Below, one piece after another: positions 7,990-17,441 of a DNA stretch of 33,758 nt. A program made the translations under genes and the position numbers. The notes beneath the pieces were generated by a model. That model saw only the letters and a program-made list of their open reading frames with translations, was not told where the DNA came from and did no database searches. Source of the stretch: CAZAGD01 sp964484485 (lineage in GTDB: Bacteria; Desulfobacterota; SM23-61); contig CAZAGD010000119.1 in assembly GCA_964484485.1 (NCBI GenBank), positions 1-33,758 on the forward strand, given 5' to 3'. Every line of letters begins with the position of its first letter. Within the stretch, counting starts at the first letter, position 1.

Positions 7990-10350
7990 ATGAACGGTAC
8001 CGAAGTATTAGCAAAAGTCATAGAAATTTCTAACGCCTCTGTTGATTTAGATCAACGTTTAATTCAATTAACGAATACGTTAGCCCGAACTTTTTCTTTT
8101 ACCGCTTGTGCTCTTTTCCTTTGGGATGCTCGGCGCAGTCATTTGTCCCTTAAATGTTATGGTCCCTCCGCCGCCCTTTTCCCTCCTTCCGCTACTTATC
8201 CGCTATCGGCCGGGCCTTTAGGTTATTGCGCTCACCGTCGTGAACCCATTTACATTCTGGATTCCGCCCAGCTTTCTCTGGGGGATCTTCCTCCCGAATT
8301 TGCCAAGTTCCCAACCTTGGTTTTTTATCCGATCACTGATGAAATTTCTTTTTACGGAGTCTTGAGCCTGTTAGGAGAAACTCCCCGGGAGATCTCCCCC
8401 GAAGAAAAGTTTCTTCTCTCCGCCATCTGTCGCCAACTGGCGGGAACCTTAAGAGGATCGCAGATATTTAGGCAAGCCAAAAGAAGAATTGCTGAATTGA
8501 ATACTTTACAAGCTATTAGCCAGGCCATAACTTCTACCTTAGAACTCGGCGAATTGTTAAATAGAATTGCTTTAAGCAGTACCAAAATTTTACAAGCTGA
8601 TGGGGCTATTCTACGACTGCTCGACGAAGAAGGAAAAATCCTGAAAGCAGTATCTTCTTATGGGTTAGAAGAACCCGAAAAAGAAATGCTGAAGCCAGTC
8701 CCTTTAGGCGAGGATGTTGCCGGACTGGTAGCCTTCACCAGAGAACCCATTTTAATTCCCGATGTGCAACTTTCCTCTTTGAGTTTTGAAAACTTTTCTC
8801 GTTTGGTGGCCTCTGTGCTTTGTGTTCCCCTGATTTATAAAAGCAAAGTCGTTGGCACACTCGCTCTTTTTAGTAAGCGGGAGGGGGAAAAACCCGCTAA
8901 AGTATTTGACGAAGAAGATATGGGCTTACTTACTACCATGGCCGCCCAGATGGCCATTGCTATTGAAAATGCCATCATCCTTCAACGGATTGAACTCTTG
9001 GCCAAAGATCGCGAAAGGAGTTTAAATGAATTGTCATTACTCTATGAAGTTTCCCGATCTTTGCACGCCACAATTAAATTAGATCAAATATTGCGTACAA
9101 TTTTGTTATCCGTTACTTTTGCCAACCCTTTGGGGTTTGATCGCGCCGCTCTTTTTTTGGCCAACGAAAACGAAGGAGTTTTAGAAGGCACGATGGGCAT
9201 AGGAGCACGCAGCGCTCAAGAGACCCAAGAATGGCGCTTAAAATTAAGAGACCTATCATACTTTATGACCGGAGAAGAGAACTCTGGGGAAATGGGAAAC
9301 CTGCCTTTTGAAGCAATGGTTCGGCAAGTGCGCATCCCCCTCCACCAAAATCGTTCTATCCTCATTAGGACGTTAAAAGAAAAAAGGCCTTTTCATATTG
9401 AAGATGCCCCATCTGACCCAGAAGTCAATAAGGATATTCTCAAGCTTTTTGGCAGTCGGGCTTTTGCTACTGTGCCCTTAATCGTCAAGGACAGACCTAT
9501 TGGCTTAATCGCCGTAGATAATCTTTTCACTGGCCGGCCCATAACGAAGAGTGACTTAGGAGTATTAACTCTGCTGGCCAATCAAGCAGCCATGGCCATC
9601 GAAAATTCTCGTCTGTACTCTAATTTGCAGGAAATGAACACCCAACTTTTGCAAACCCAAAGTCGGCTCATCCAATCAGAAAAACTCGCGGCCTTGGGAG
9701 AATTAGTAGTTTCTATTACCCATGAAATTAAAAACCCTTTGGTTTCTATCGGTGGCTTTGCCCGCCGATTAGAGCGCAACTTTAAAGAAAATTCACCGGA
9801 GAAGAAATATGTGCGGATAATTCTTAAAGAGGTAAAACGCTTAGAAAATATTTTAAATTCTACATTAATTTATTCGCGGGAAGTAGCTCTTCCTTTCCGC
9901 CCATGTGAGGTAAATCGCCTTCTGGAAGAAGCCCTCTCCATTTTAGAGAGTGAAATCAGCGAAAGGAATATAAGTGTGCGCCGGGAGTTTAGTGCGGATC
10001 TACCCCCTATTTTGGGCGATCCTCCTCAATTAAAACAAGTATTCCTCAATTTGCTGGTAAATTCCTTACAGGCTATTGACCGCGATGGAGAAATAGGGGT
10101 GAAGACTTGCTTGCGGGAAGAAAAAAAAGAAAAAATGGTCGAGGTGGAGGTGAGAGATACGGGCGGAGGAATTCCGGCAGAAATTTTAGAGAATATATTT
10201 AATCCCTTCTTTACTACTAAGCAGGAAGGTACGGGCTTGGGTTTAGCGATAGCCCATAAAATAATTAACCAACATAAAGGAAAAATTGAAGTCATTAATC
10301 AACCAGGAATAGGAGCTACTTTTCTGGTACGACTTCCCCTGCCGGAATAA
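7990..10350 (+). CDS. soluble multi-GAF sensor histidine kinase
   Basis: 786 aa with no membrane segment, so a cytosolic sensor. Three GAF-like domains can be outlined at about 15-160, 180-335 and 360-545. A short coiled coil leads into the HisKA dimerisation helix, with the phospho-acceptor His at 578 in SITHEIKNPL. The HATPase domain follows, with N-box LLVNSLQAID (Asn691), G1 DTGGGIP and G2 GTGLGLAIAHKI. All catalytic boxes are intact. It begins 3 bp after glgA with no ribosome site of its own, implying coupling to glgA translation. No response regulator is nearby, so the kinase is an orphan here. GAF ligand unknown; control of the glucan genes or of carbon/energy status is a contextual guess. 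Confidence 0.9.
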   Translation: MNGTEVLAKVIEISNASVDLDQRLIQLTNTLARTFSFTACALFLWDARRSHLSLKCYGPSAALFPPSATYPLSAGPLGYCAHRREPIYILDSAQLSLGDLPPEFAKFPTLVFYPITDEISFYGVLSLLGETPREISPEEKFLLSAICRQLAGTLRGSQIFRQAKRRIAELNTLQAISQAITSTLELGELLNRIALSSTKILQADGAILRLLDEEGKILKAVSSYGLEEPEKEMLKPVPLGEDVAGLVAFTREPILIPDVQLSSLSFENFSRLVASVLCVPLIYKSKVVGTLALFSKREGEKPAKVFDEEDMGLLTTMAAQMAIAIENAIILQRIELLAKDRERSLNELSLLYEVSRSLHATIKLDQILRTILLSVTFANPLGFDRAALFLANENEGVLEGTMGIGARSAQETQEWRLKLRDLSYFMTGEENSGEMGNLPFEAMVRQVRIPLHQNRSILIRTLKEKRPFHIEDAPSDPEVNKDILKLFGSRAFATVPLIVKDRPIGLIAVDNLFTGRPITKSDLGVLTLLANQAAMAIENSRLYSNLQEMNTQLLQTQSRLIQSEKLAALGELVVSITHEIKNPLVSIGGFARRLERNFKENSPEKKYVRIILKEVKRLENILNSTLIYSREVALPFRPCEVNRLLEEALSILESEISERNISVRREFSADLPPILGDPPQLKQVFLNLLVNSLQAIDRDGEIGVKTCLREEKKEKMVEVEVRDTGGGIPAEILENIFNPFFTTKQEGTGLGLAIAHKIINQHKGKIEVINQPGIGATFLVRLPLPE

Positions 10351-10388
10351 ACAAGGCTTAATAATATTTTGGGGTTGGCGGAACACGA

Positions 10389-12818
10389 ATGTCCGATTTA
10401 GAAAAATACGTAGAAGTAGCCTTACTCCTGCCCATCTCCCAAACGTTTATCTACTCGGTTCCGGACCATTGGCGAGAAATAGCCTACCCGGGGAGAAGAG
10501 TACTAGTCCCTTTGGGCAAACGCTCGGTCACGGGGTATATAATTAAATTCCCTTCTACTCTTCCTAAAGAAATAGAAATCTTTCCTTTGCGCAGGGTTTT
10601 TGAAGACGATACGGCCATTTCGGAAAATCTCTTGCACTTTATTCTTTGGACCGCTCATTATTATTTCCAGCCGATTGGCGAAGTAATAAAATGCGCTCTC
10701 CCGCCGGGAATGCATCCGCGCGTAAAAGAATCATATTGCCTAAGCACCAAAGGCCGGGAAGCCCTTGAAGACGCTTCTGTTCCTGAGGCAGAAAAAAAGA
10801 TACTTTCAAGCTTACTTGAGAAAAGGCCGGGATTAAAAGTTAAAAAATCTGACCGAAAAATTCTGCAAAAAATGCTGGCCCATGGTTGGATAGAAAAGAA
10901 GGAACCGTTTTTAGAACAAAGAGTTAAAGAAAAAAAAGTAGCCTTTTTGCGTTGCTTGGCCAAACCAGAAAATATTCGTTTAACTCCCCGACAAGCAGAG
11001 GCTTTAAAATTTATTGCCACTGCTGGTGAAGTAGCTTTACCCGACTTTAGAGCAAAGTATCCCCATTCCTCCTTTTTGATTAAAAAATTTAAAGAACATA
11101 ATCTTATCGAAATTTATTTCCAAGAGACTTTTCGCCAAATATCTTGGGGAGAAGACCTGGCCTGGCCGATGCCCACTTCTATCCGGCTAACCTCGGCTCA
11201 AGAAAAAGCGCTTGCCGAAATTTGGCCAGCTCTGGCGAGCAAAAAATTTCGCCCCTTTCTCTTGCACGGCGTAACGGGAAGCGGCAAGACCGAAGTTTAT
11301 CTGCGAGCGATTGCGGAAACAATTGCTCAAGGACGGTCGGCGCTTCTGCTGGTTCCGGAGATTAGTCTAACTTCCCAAGTCATGGCCTATTTTAAAGACC
11401 GGTGTCCTTATTCTTTAGCGATTTTACACAGCGGGCTCACTCCGGGGGAGCGCTTTGATGAATGGCGTCGAATAAAAAGAGGTATGGCCAAATTAGTCAT
11501 CGGCGCGCGCTCCGCTATTTTTGCTCCTTTGGATAATTTGGGGTTAATCATTGTCGATGAAGAACATGATTCTTCTTATAAACAAGAAGAAAAAGTTCTT
11601 TACCACGCCCGCGATTTAGCTTTAGTCCGTGGGAAAATGGAAAATGCTGTGGTCGTATTAGGTTCGGCCACTCCTTCTTTAGAATCTTATTATAATGTGC
11701 TGCAGAAAAAATTTAGCTACCTTTCCTTGCCCGAACGGATAGATGGCCGTCCTCTTCCGGAAATTCAGATTGTCGATATACGGCAGGATAAGAATAAGGA
11801 GCAAAGGAAAAGCATTATTTCTTCGACTTTGGCGGAAAATCTACAACAGACGATAATGAGGAAAGAGCAAGCCCTCCTTTTTTTAAACCGCCGAGGATTT
11901 GCCACCTTTGCATTATGTCCCGATTGCGGATATAGTTTTAAATGCCCCAATTGCAGCGTCTCTTTGATCTATCATTTATCTGAAAAATCATTCCGCTGCC
12001 ATTATTGTGACTATTCGCTGGTGGCCCCTTCTTCTTGCCCGCGTTGTTCTTCGCCCCGTCTTCTTCTTTTGGGAACCGGGACTCAGCGCTTGGAAGAAGA
12101 AATAAAGAAAGAATTTCCCAGCGCTTTAGTGGGGCGGCTAGACCGGGACACGGCTGGTCGCCAAAAATCTTCCCAAATAATGAATCAAGTCCGCCGGGGA
12201 GAGATAAATTTACTGGTGGGCACCCAAATGATTACAAAAGGGCATGATTTACCTAAAGTAACCTTGGTTGGAGTCTTGGCCGCTGATTTATCTTTAAACG
12301 TCCCTGACTTCCGGGCCAGTGAACGTACCTTTCAATTATTAACCCAAGTAGCCGGCCGCGCCGGCCGTGGGGACCTACCTGGCAAAGTGATTATCCAAAC
12401 TTACAATCCGGATCATTATAGCCTTGCTTTCGCCCAAAATCATGATTTTATCGGTTTTTATAAACAAGAAATTTCGTTTAGGAAAGAAATGGGTTATCCT
12501 CCTTTTAAGCGACTTATTCACCTCCGCTGGGAAGGAAACTCTTTGGAAAAAGTTCAAAAATTTGCCCAGAACTTGCACACCTTAATAATAGCCGTAAGAA
12601 AAGTTTACCCAAAGTATGCCGAGCAGATAGAAGTCTTAGGCCCGGCCCCCGCCCCTTTGTCCTATTTACGTGGTAAACATCGTTACCATATTTTGCTCAA
12701 GGGTCAAAATTGGTCCAGGCTTCATAATTTCTGCCAAGAGGTTTTGGAGCAGCGAGAAAAAATAGCCATTCCCGGGGTGAGATTAATAGTTGATGTCGAC
12801 CCGATTAATATGTTATAA
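10389..12818 (+). CDS. priA: primosomal replication restart helicase PriA
   Basis: DNA helicase that reloads the replisome at stalled forks. 809 aa, with the 3'-DNA-binding N-terminal domain and a winged-helix segment. Helicase motif I GVTGSGKT is at 294-301 and the DEEH box at 390-393. The zinc region has four CxxC pairs, Cys510 to Cys553, inserted in the helicase as in all PriA. GTQMITKGHD and QVAGRAGRG (motifs V and VI) complete it. The ribosome site is weak. It heads the priA-def-fmt-rsmB-rpe run, with def beginning 7 bp after its stop. Confidence 0.96.
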   Translation: MSDLEKYVEVALLLPISQTFIYSVPDHWREIAYPGRRVLVPLGKRSVTGYIIKFPSTLPKEIEIFPLRRVFEDDTAISENLLHFILWTAHYYFQPIGEVIKCALPPGMHPRVKESYCLSTKGREALEDASVPEAEKKILSSLLEKRPGLKVKKSDRKILQKMLAHGWIEKKEPFLEQRVKEKKVAFLRCLAKPENIRLTPRQAEALKFIATAGEVALPDFRAKYPHSSFLIKKFKEHNLIEIYFQETFRQISWGEDLAWPMPTSIRLTSAQEKALAEIWPALASKKFRPFLLHGVTGSGKTEVYLRAIAETIAQGRSALLLVPEISLTSQVMAYFKDRCPYSLAILHSGLTPGERFDEWRRIKRGMAKLVIGARSAIFAPLDNLGLIIVDEEHDSSYKQEEKVLYHARDLALVRGKMENAVVVLGSATPSLESYYNVLQKKFSYLSLPERIDGRPLPEIQIVDIRQDKNKEQRKSIISSTLAENLQQTIMRKEQALLFLNRRGFATFALCPDCGYSFKCPNCSVSLIYHLSEKSFRCHYCDYSLVAPSSCPRCSSPRLLLLGTGTQRLEEEIKKEFPSALVGRLDRDTAGRQKSSQIMNQVRRGEINLLVGTQMITKGHDLPKVTLVGVLAADLSLNVPDFRASERTFQLLTQVAGRAGRGDLPGKVIIQTYNPDHYSLAFAQNHDFIGFYKQEISFRKEMGYPPFKRLIHLRWEGNSLEKVQKFAQNLHTLIIAVRKVYPKYAEQIEVLGPAPAPLSYLRGKHRYHILLKGQNWSRLHNFCQEVLEQREKIAIPGVRLIVDVDPINML

Positions 12819-12825
12819 AAAATAC

Positions 12826-13338
12826 ATGGCTATTTTGGAGATTCTAAAGTATCCCGATCCAAATTTAAAAAAAAAATCGCAGCCCGTTATAAAAATTGAC
12901 GAAGAAATCCGCCAGCTTGTGGCCGATATGGCCGAAACTATGTATGCTGCTCCAGGAATTGGGTTGGCCGCGCCGCAAATTGGCCGCCATCTACGCATCG
13001 TCGTCATCGATATTACCCCTCCGCCTCAGCCTAAAAATCTTTTAGTATTAATTAATCCGGAAATCGTCGCCGGCGATGGAGAAATTACTTGGGAAGAGGG
13101 TTGCTTAAGCGTCCCTGAGCTCAGTGAAGAGGTAAAAAGGAAGAAACAGGTAACGGTTCGTTATCAAAATCTGGAAGGGGAAAATTGTGAAATAACTGGC
13201 GAGGATCTTTTGGCCGTCGTCTTGCAACACGAAATAGACCATCTCGATGGCATCCTTTTCCTAGATCGCCTTAGTAAATTAAAAAAAGATTTGTATCGGC
13301 GTAAGATCCAGAAGGAAAGAAGAGAAAAGCAACTTTGA
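12826..13338 (+). CDS. def: peptide deformylase
   Basis: Removes the formyl group from the N-terminal methionine of new proteins using a Cys-His-His metal site. The 170-aa protein has GIGLAAPQ at 44-51, EGCLS at 91-95 (metal ligand Cys93) and QHEIDH at 134-139 (ligands His135, His139, catalytic Glu136). The ATG at 12826 is chosen because the protein then starts MAILEILKYPDP, as in homologues; the frame is open upstream into priA but that extension has no similarity. No Shine-Dalgarno is visible, so coupling to priA is likely. Its stop overlaps the fmt start. Confidence 0.96.
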   Translation: MAILEILKYPDPNLKKKSQPVIKIDEEIRQLVADMAETMYAAPGIGLAAPQIGRHLRIVVIDITPPPQPKNLLVLINPEIVAGDGEITWEEGCLSVPELSEEVKRKKQVTVRYQNLEGENCEITGEDLLAVVLQHEIDHLDGILFLDRLSKLKKDLYRRKIQKERREKQL

Positions 13339-14276
13339 GAATTATTTTTTGGGGCACTGCTTCTTTTGGCTTACCCGCCCTGGAATCTTTATTAAAATCT
13401 GGGCATGAAATTCTGGCGGTAGTCACGCAACCCGACCGCCCGCAAGGGCGGGGGAAAAAGATTGTTCCTTCGCCGATTAAATCATGGGCCGTCCAAAAAA
13501 AGATACCAGTTTACCAGCCTGAAAAAATTCGGGACTATGCTTTTGTAAATCTCTTAAAATCTTTAGCCCCCGAAATCATGGTAATTATTGCTTATGGACA
13601 AATACTCTCTTTAGATATTCTTTCCATCCCTCCACGGGGATGTCTAAATGTTCATGCTTCGATCCTGCCTAAATATAGGGGGGCAGCCCCTATTCCCTGG
13701 GCAATTCTGAAGGGAGAAACACGTACGGGCGTAACAACCATGTTTATGGATGAAGGCATGGACACAGGGCCAATTCTCTTAATCGGGGAAACTGATATTG
13801 CTTTAGAAGAAAATGCGGGGGAACTTCATGATCGTCTGGCCAAAATGGGTGCTGATTTACTTATACAGACTTTGACCGGATTAGAAGCAGGATGGCTTAA
13901 GCCCCAACCTCAAGATCATGCGCAGGCTACTTACGCTCCGAAAATAACCAAAGAGATGGCCCGCATAAATTGGCAAATGCCGGCGCGCCAGCTTTTTAAT
14001 CACTTGCGGGCCTTTGACCCCTGGCCAGGAGCATTTACCAACCTTAACTGCCGTCTCTTGAAGATGTTTCGGCCGAGATTTTTTGCCGGAATGGAAGAGA
14101 TAAATGCAGAACCTCCGGGAACAATTGTGGAAACTACTAATGAGGAGATTACTATCGCTACGGGCCGAGGATATTTAAAAGTTAGAGAAGTACAGTTGGA
14201 AAATCGGCCGCGGATGAAGGTGGCTGAATTTCTCCACGGCCACCAGTTAGTCCCGGGCATGCGCCTGGGAGAGTGA
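13335..14276 (+). CDS. fmt: methionyl-tRNA formyltransferase
   Basis: Formylates initiator Met-tRNA with 10-formyl-tetrahydrofolate. 313 aa. The formyltransferase core shows Asn105 and His107 (LNVHASILPKYRGAAP) and Asp143 (DEGMDTGP), the family catalytic trio, and the C-terminal OB-like domain follows from about 205. The start is TTG at 13335, overlapping the def stop by 4 bp (TTGA); this start gives MRIIFWGT, the normal N-terminus. Placed next to def, its functional partner in the formylation cycle. Confidence 0.95.
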   Translation: MRIIFWGTASFGLPALESLLKSGHEILAVVTQPDRPQGRGKKIVPSPIKSWAVQKKIPVYQPEKIRDYAFVNLLKSLAPEIMVIIAYGQILSLDILSIPPRGCLNVHASILPKYRGAAPIPWAILKGETRTGVTTMFMDEGMDTGPILLIGETDIALEENAGELHDRLAKMGADLLIQTLTGLEAGWLKPQPQDHAQATYAPKITKEMARINWQMPARQLFNHLRAFDPWPGAFTNLNCRLLKMFRPRFFAGMEEINAEPPGTIVETTNEEITIATGRGYLKVREVQLENRPRMKVAEFLHGHQLVPGMRLGE

Positions 14277-14288
14277 GGCAGGTAATTC

Positions 14289-15677
14289 ATGGTTAGCCAG
14301 GAGCCATATGATCAAGTGCGCTTTCTGGCCTGGGAAATTCTTAACCAGATAGAAAAAGAAGAAGCTTTTGCAGATCAAATTTTGGTCGAAATCTTAGCCA
14401 ACAAACAAGATTTGCTACCCCGTGATCGAGCTTTTATATATGAATTGGTGCTGGGAACTCTGCGCTGGCAAGGAAAGTTAGATAGATTTATCAGCCGCGC
14501 CGTCCGTTTCCCGAAGAAAAAAATTAAACTCAAGCTCCATACGCTCTTACGCTTGGGGGCCTATCAAATTCTTTTCCTCGATAAAGTACCGGACTCGGCG
14601 GCGGTTAATGAGTCTGTGCGTTTGGCGAAAACAATCTTCCGCGATGATAAAATTGCCAATTTTGTAAATGCAGCGCTGCGCCACATCGCCAGGAACAAAA
14701 CCCAACCCTTAGCCCCTGCTCTGGATGATGATCCTTTAGAACATATCGCCGTAAACTTTTCCCATCCGCGCTGGTTAGTAGCCAGGTGGATTAAGGAATA
14801 TGGAGTGGAAATGACCCGGGATATTTGTGCCGCCAATAATATGCTCCCCCCTTTGACACTGCGCCTAAATACGCTAAAAACTGATCGGGAGAACTTGATT
14901 GGGCAGTTAAAAAATTTGGGGATTGATTTCCGCGATACTATTTTTGCGCCCGCCGGCCTGATTATAAAAAAATCAAATATCTTATTAGAAGAAAACCAGT
15001 TACGCAAAGGAGATTATTATATTCAAGATGAAGCTTCGCAAATCATCTCTTCTTTATTAGATGTTCAACCGGGAATGAAAGTCCTGGATGCTTGTGCCGC
15101 ACCGGGAGGGAAAACAACTCACTTAGCCCAATTAATGAAAAACCAAGGTCAAATTATAGCCCTCGACTTATCGGTCGCCAAAACAAAAATTTTACAAAAA
15201 AATTGTCTACGTCTGGGAGCTTCGATAGTGCAAACAATCTGTGCCGATAGCACCCGTCCCCTGCCCCTGCGATCTTCTCTTTTTTTCGATCGGATCTTAA
15301 TCGATGCTCCCTGTTCAGGCTTGGGAACCTTGCACCGCCATCCAGATATAAAATGGCGCCGCGGACCAGAGGATATCCGTAGACTTTCTCTATTGCAACT
15401 TACTCTTTTAGAAAATTTAGGCGTCTACTTGAAACAGGGGGGTATTTTAATTTATAGTACGTGTACTATGACCAGGGAAGAAAATGATATGGTAGTTGAA
15501 AAATTTCTACGCCAACATAAAGATTTTATTTTAGAAGATTTGCGGGATTTTGTGTCTCCTTCATTGAAGATGATGATCAATGGCCAAGGGTACTTGCGGA
15601 CTTATCCAGATTTCATTCTCCCTCAGGGAGAATATAGATTAGATGGATTTTTTGCCGCCAGAATGAGGAAACAATGA
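14289..15677 (+). CDS. rsmB: 16S rRNA (cytosine-C5) methyltransferase RsmB
   Basis: SAM-dependent m5C methyltransferase for 16S rRNA position 967 (E. coli numbering). 462 aa. An N-terminal NusB-like RNA-binding domain covers about 1-145 (FLAWEILNQIE, RDRAFIYELVLGTLRW). The Rossmann domain follows, with DACAAPGGKTTHLA, the DAPCSG motif (Cys342, which releases the product) and YSTCT with nucleophile Cys392. It starts 12 bp after fmt and its stop overlaps the rpe start by 4 bp (ATGA). The NusB domain separates it from the RsmF/NOP2 group. Confidence 0.94.
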   Translation: MVSQEPYDQVRFLAWEILNQIEKEEAFADQILVEILANKQDLLPRDRAFIYELVLGTLRWQGKLDRFISRAVRFPKKKIKLKLHTLLRLGAYQILFLDKVPDSAAVNESVRLAKTIFRDDKIANFVNAALRHIARNKTQPLAPALDDDPLEHIAVNFSHPRWLVARWIKEYGVEMTRDICAANNMLPPLTLRLNTLKTDRENLIGQLKNLGIDFRDTIFAPAGLIIKKSNILLEENQLRKGDYYIQDEASQIISSLLDVQPGMKVLDACAAPGGKTTHLAQLMKNQGQIIALDLSVAKTKILQKNCLRLGASIVQTICADSTRPLPLRSSLFFDRILIDAPCSGLGTLHRHPDIKWRRGPEDIRRLSLLQLTLLENLGVYLKQGGILIYSTCTMTREENDMVVEKFLRQHKDFILEDLRDFVSPSLKMMINGQGYLRTYPDFILPQGEYRLDGFFAARMRKQ

Positions 15678-16345
15678 AAAATAAAAGAATTAAAATCGCT
15701 CCTTCTATCTTAGCCGCAGATTTTAGCCGCCTGGCCGAGGAAATTAAAGCTGTCGAAAAAGCGGGGGCCGATTATATCCATGTGGATGTGATGGATGGGC
15801 ATTTTGTGCCTAATATAACTGTGGGTCCCCTGATCGTAGAGACTTTGGCCAGATTAACCTCTCTTCCTTTGGACGTGCATTTAATGGTTAGTAACCCGGA
15901 TACACAATTATCTACTTTCATCAAGGCTGGCGCCAAAATTTTAACCGTCCATTTGGAAGCCTGTCGACATCTGCACCGTAGCCTTACGGAGATAAGAAAA
16001 CTCGGCGGGCGAGCCGGGGTTTCTTTGAACCCCGCGACGCCCTTATGCCTTCTGGAGCCTGCTTTAGACTATATAGATTTAGTGCTAATCATGACCGTTA
16101 ACCCTGGATTTGGCGGGCAAGAATTTATCCCTACTCTCTTACCCAAGATTGTCCAAGCGCGCAAATTAATGGATAAGAGAAAGTCCCCAGCCGAACTGGA
16201 GGTTGACGGCGGAATCAAAGTGGCCAATATTGATTTGGTGGCCAAAGCCGGGGCGGATGTTGTTGTAAGTGGATCAGGAATATTCCAAACTCCCGACTAC
16301 CGAGCAACCATTGCGGCTATGCGCGCCAAAATCGCGCCGAAATAG
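15674..16345 (+). CDS. rpe: ribulose-phosphate 3-epimerase
   Basis: Interconverts ribulose 5-phosphate and xylulose 5-phosphate in the pentose phosphate pathway. 223-aa TIM barrel with APSILAADFSRL near the start, HVDVMDGHFVPN (metal ligands and catalytic Asp), LDVHLMV, MTVNPGFGGQ (phosphate loop) and the second catalytic Asp in EVDGGI. All key residues are present. The ATGA overlap with rsmB indicates translational coupling. Many Firmicutes have rsgA between these two genes; here it is missing. Confidence 0.96.
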   Translation: MKNKRIKIAPSILAADFSRLAEEIKAVEKAGADYIHVDVMDGHFVPNITVGPLIVETLARLTSLPLDVHLMVSNPDTQLSTFIKAGAKILTVHLEACRHLHRSLTEIRKLGGRAGVSLNPATPLCLLEPALDYIDLVLIMTVNPGFGGQEFIPTLLPKIVQARKLMDKRKSPAELEVDGGIKVANIDLVAKAGADVVVSGSGIFQTPDYRATIAAMRAKIAPK

Positions 16346-16367
16346 AAAAGAAGGCCAAGGAGGAACT

Positions 16368-17144
16368 ATGGGGGGTAAAAAAATCAAATTTATCGACTTG
16401 AGCATACCTATTGAATCAGTACCCAGCGACCCAGAATTTATGATTCCGGAGATTGAGTACCTTGACCATCAAGGAGGGTTGGCCTCGGTGCAAGAGCTTT
16501 TGGGGTGCCGGGCGGAAGATTTGCCCCTCGGGTTGGGTTGGGCTGTAGAGCGCCTAAGGCTGAGTACCCATTCGGGAACTCATCTTGATGCTCCTTGGCA
16601 TTACGCTCCTGTTTCGGAAGGTAAAAAGGCGAAGACGATAGATGAAATTCCTTTGGAGTGGTGTTACGGAAACGGAGTAGTGCTTGATTTTCGGCGCAAA
16701 AAGGATGGGGCGTTAATTACCGTGGCTGATCTGGAAAAGGCTTTAGATAAAATTAAATACCGCCTTAAACCACGGGATATAGTTTTGATTATGACTGGAG
16801 CAGACCGTTTCTGGGGCAAGCCAGAATATTTGGTCAAAGGCTGCGGTATGGGCCGCGAATCTACGCTCTGGTTATTAGATCAAGGAGTTAAAGTAGTTGG
16901 CATAGATGCCTGGAGTTGGGATCGTCCTTTACCTTTTTTAAAAAAAGAGTTCGCCGAGACCAAAAATGCAACCATTCTCTGGGCAGCGCATTTTGCGGGA
17001 ATTGAGAAAGAGTATCTACATATCGAAAAAATGGCCAACCTGCATAAACTCCCTCCCTACGGCTTTACGCTGGTTTGTTTTCCCGTAAAAATTAAATCAG
17101 CAAGCGCCGGATGGGTGCGGCCCGTGGCTATAGTGAAAATTTGA
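16368..17144 (+). CDS. cyclase family protein (kynurenine formamidase-like metal-dependent hydrolase)
   Basis: 258-aa member of the cyclase/KynB fold. The diagnostic HSGTHLDAPWHY at 68-79 carries the metal-binding His68, His72 and Asp74 of the family HxGTHxDxPxH motif. A further GIDAWSWD loop and AHFAGIEKEYLHIE segment match the second half of the fold. Family members hydrolyse N-formylkynurenine, isatin or other cyclic amides and esters; the substrate cannot be inferred. The open frame extends upstream into rpe. The ATG at 16368 is chosen because AAGGAGGA lies just before it and the protein then starts KIKFIDLSIPI as in homologues. Tryptophan catabolism partners are absent; its neighbours are a broken TRAP permease and a DUF1445 gene, so a role in organic-acid breakdown is more likely. 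Confidence 0.85.
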   Translation: MGGKKIKFIDLSIPIESVPSDPEFMIPEIEYLDHQGGLASVQELLGCRAEDLPLGLGWAVERLRLSTHSGTHLDAPWHYAPVSEGKKAKTIDEIPLEWCYGNGVVLDFRRKKDGALITVADLEKALDKIKYRLKPRDIVLIMTGADRFWGKPEYLVKGCGMGRESTLWLLDQGVKVVGIDAWSWDRPLPFLKKEFAETKNATILWAAHFAGIEKEYLHIEKMANLHKLPPYGFTLVCFPVKIKSASAGWVRPVAIVKI

Positions 17145-17145
17145 T

Positions 17146-17350
17146 TTATTTTTTTTCCAAAACCTGAGGCAGCCAGAGTACTAAATTAGGCCAGAAAGAG
17201 ATAATGACCAGCATGGCAAACATGGCCAGCACAAAAGGCAAAACGGCAATTATGACATCATTAATTTTCCCACTTTTACGCAACCCTTGCCCTACCTAAA
17301 GATTGATGCCCACGAGGGGAGTAATCAAGGTCACAATCTATGCGGCAATT
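17146..17350 (-). pseudogene. remnant of TRAP transporter large permease (DctM), C-terminal end
   Basis: Read on the minus strand this region ends with a clear DctM C-terminus: SGKINDVIIAVLPFVLAM, then FAMLVIISFWPNLVLWLP and a stop at 17146. Upstream, ITPLVGINL is followed by an in-frame TAG (17296-17298) where the family has an aromatic residue, and then VGQGLRKSGK. A second TAG lies at 17338-17340. Similarity fades above about 17350 and the N-terminal 350 or so residues are missing. No dctP or dctQ is in the window. It is therefore a dead fragment, still well preserved in its last 50 codons, so decay is probably recent. It accounts for most of the 297-bp gap between the flanking genes. Confidence 0.85.
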
Positions 17351-17441
17351 TTCTGGCCTTTTAAGGTTCTCTGTGCTAAATTAAAAAATAATTTTTGAAA
17401 ATTAGATTAAGTGAAATTATGCTATAAACAAGGAGCTTAGC

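Noticed and set aside
12790..12825. Upstream extension of def (TTG/ATG starts inside priA)
   Set aside because: The additional 12 residues do not resemble deformylases, and the ATG at 12826 gives the normal N-terminus.
14000..14290. Long antisense frames within genes (for example over fmt, rsmB, porB, priA)
   Set aside because: All lie opposite genes with full family motifs and show no domain or ribosome site; treated as shadows.
17423..17428. TGC-TATAAA as an extended -10 promoter for the DUF1445 gene
   Set aside because: It is 13 bp from the ATG and overlaps the ribosome site, so a transcript from it would lack a usable leader.
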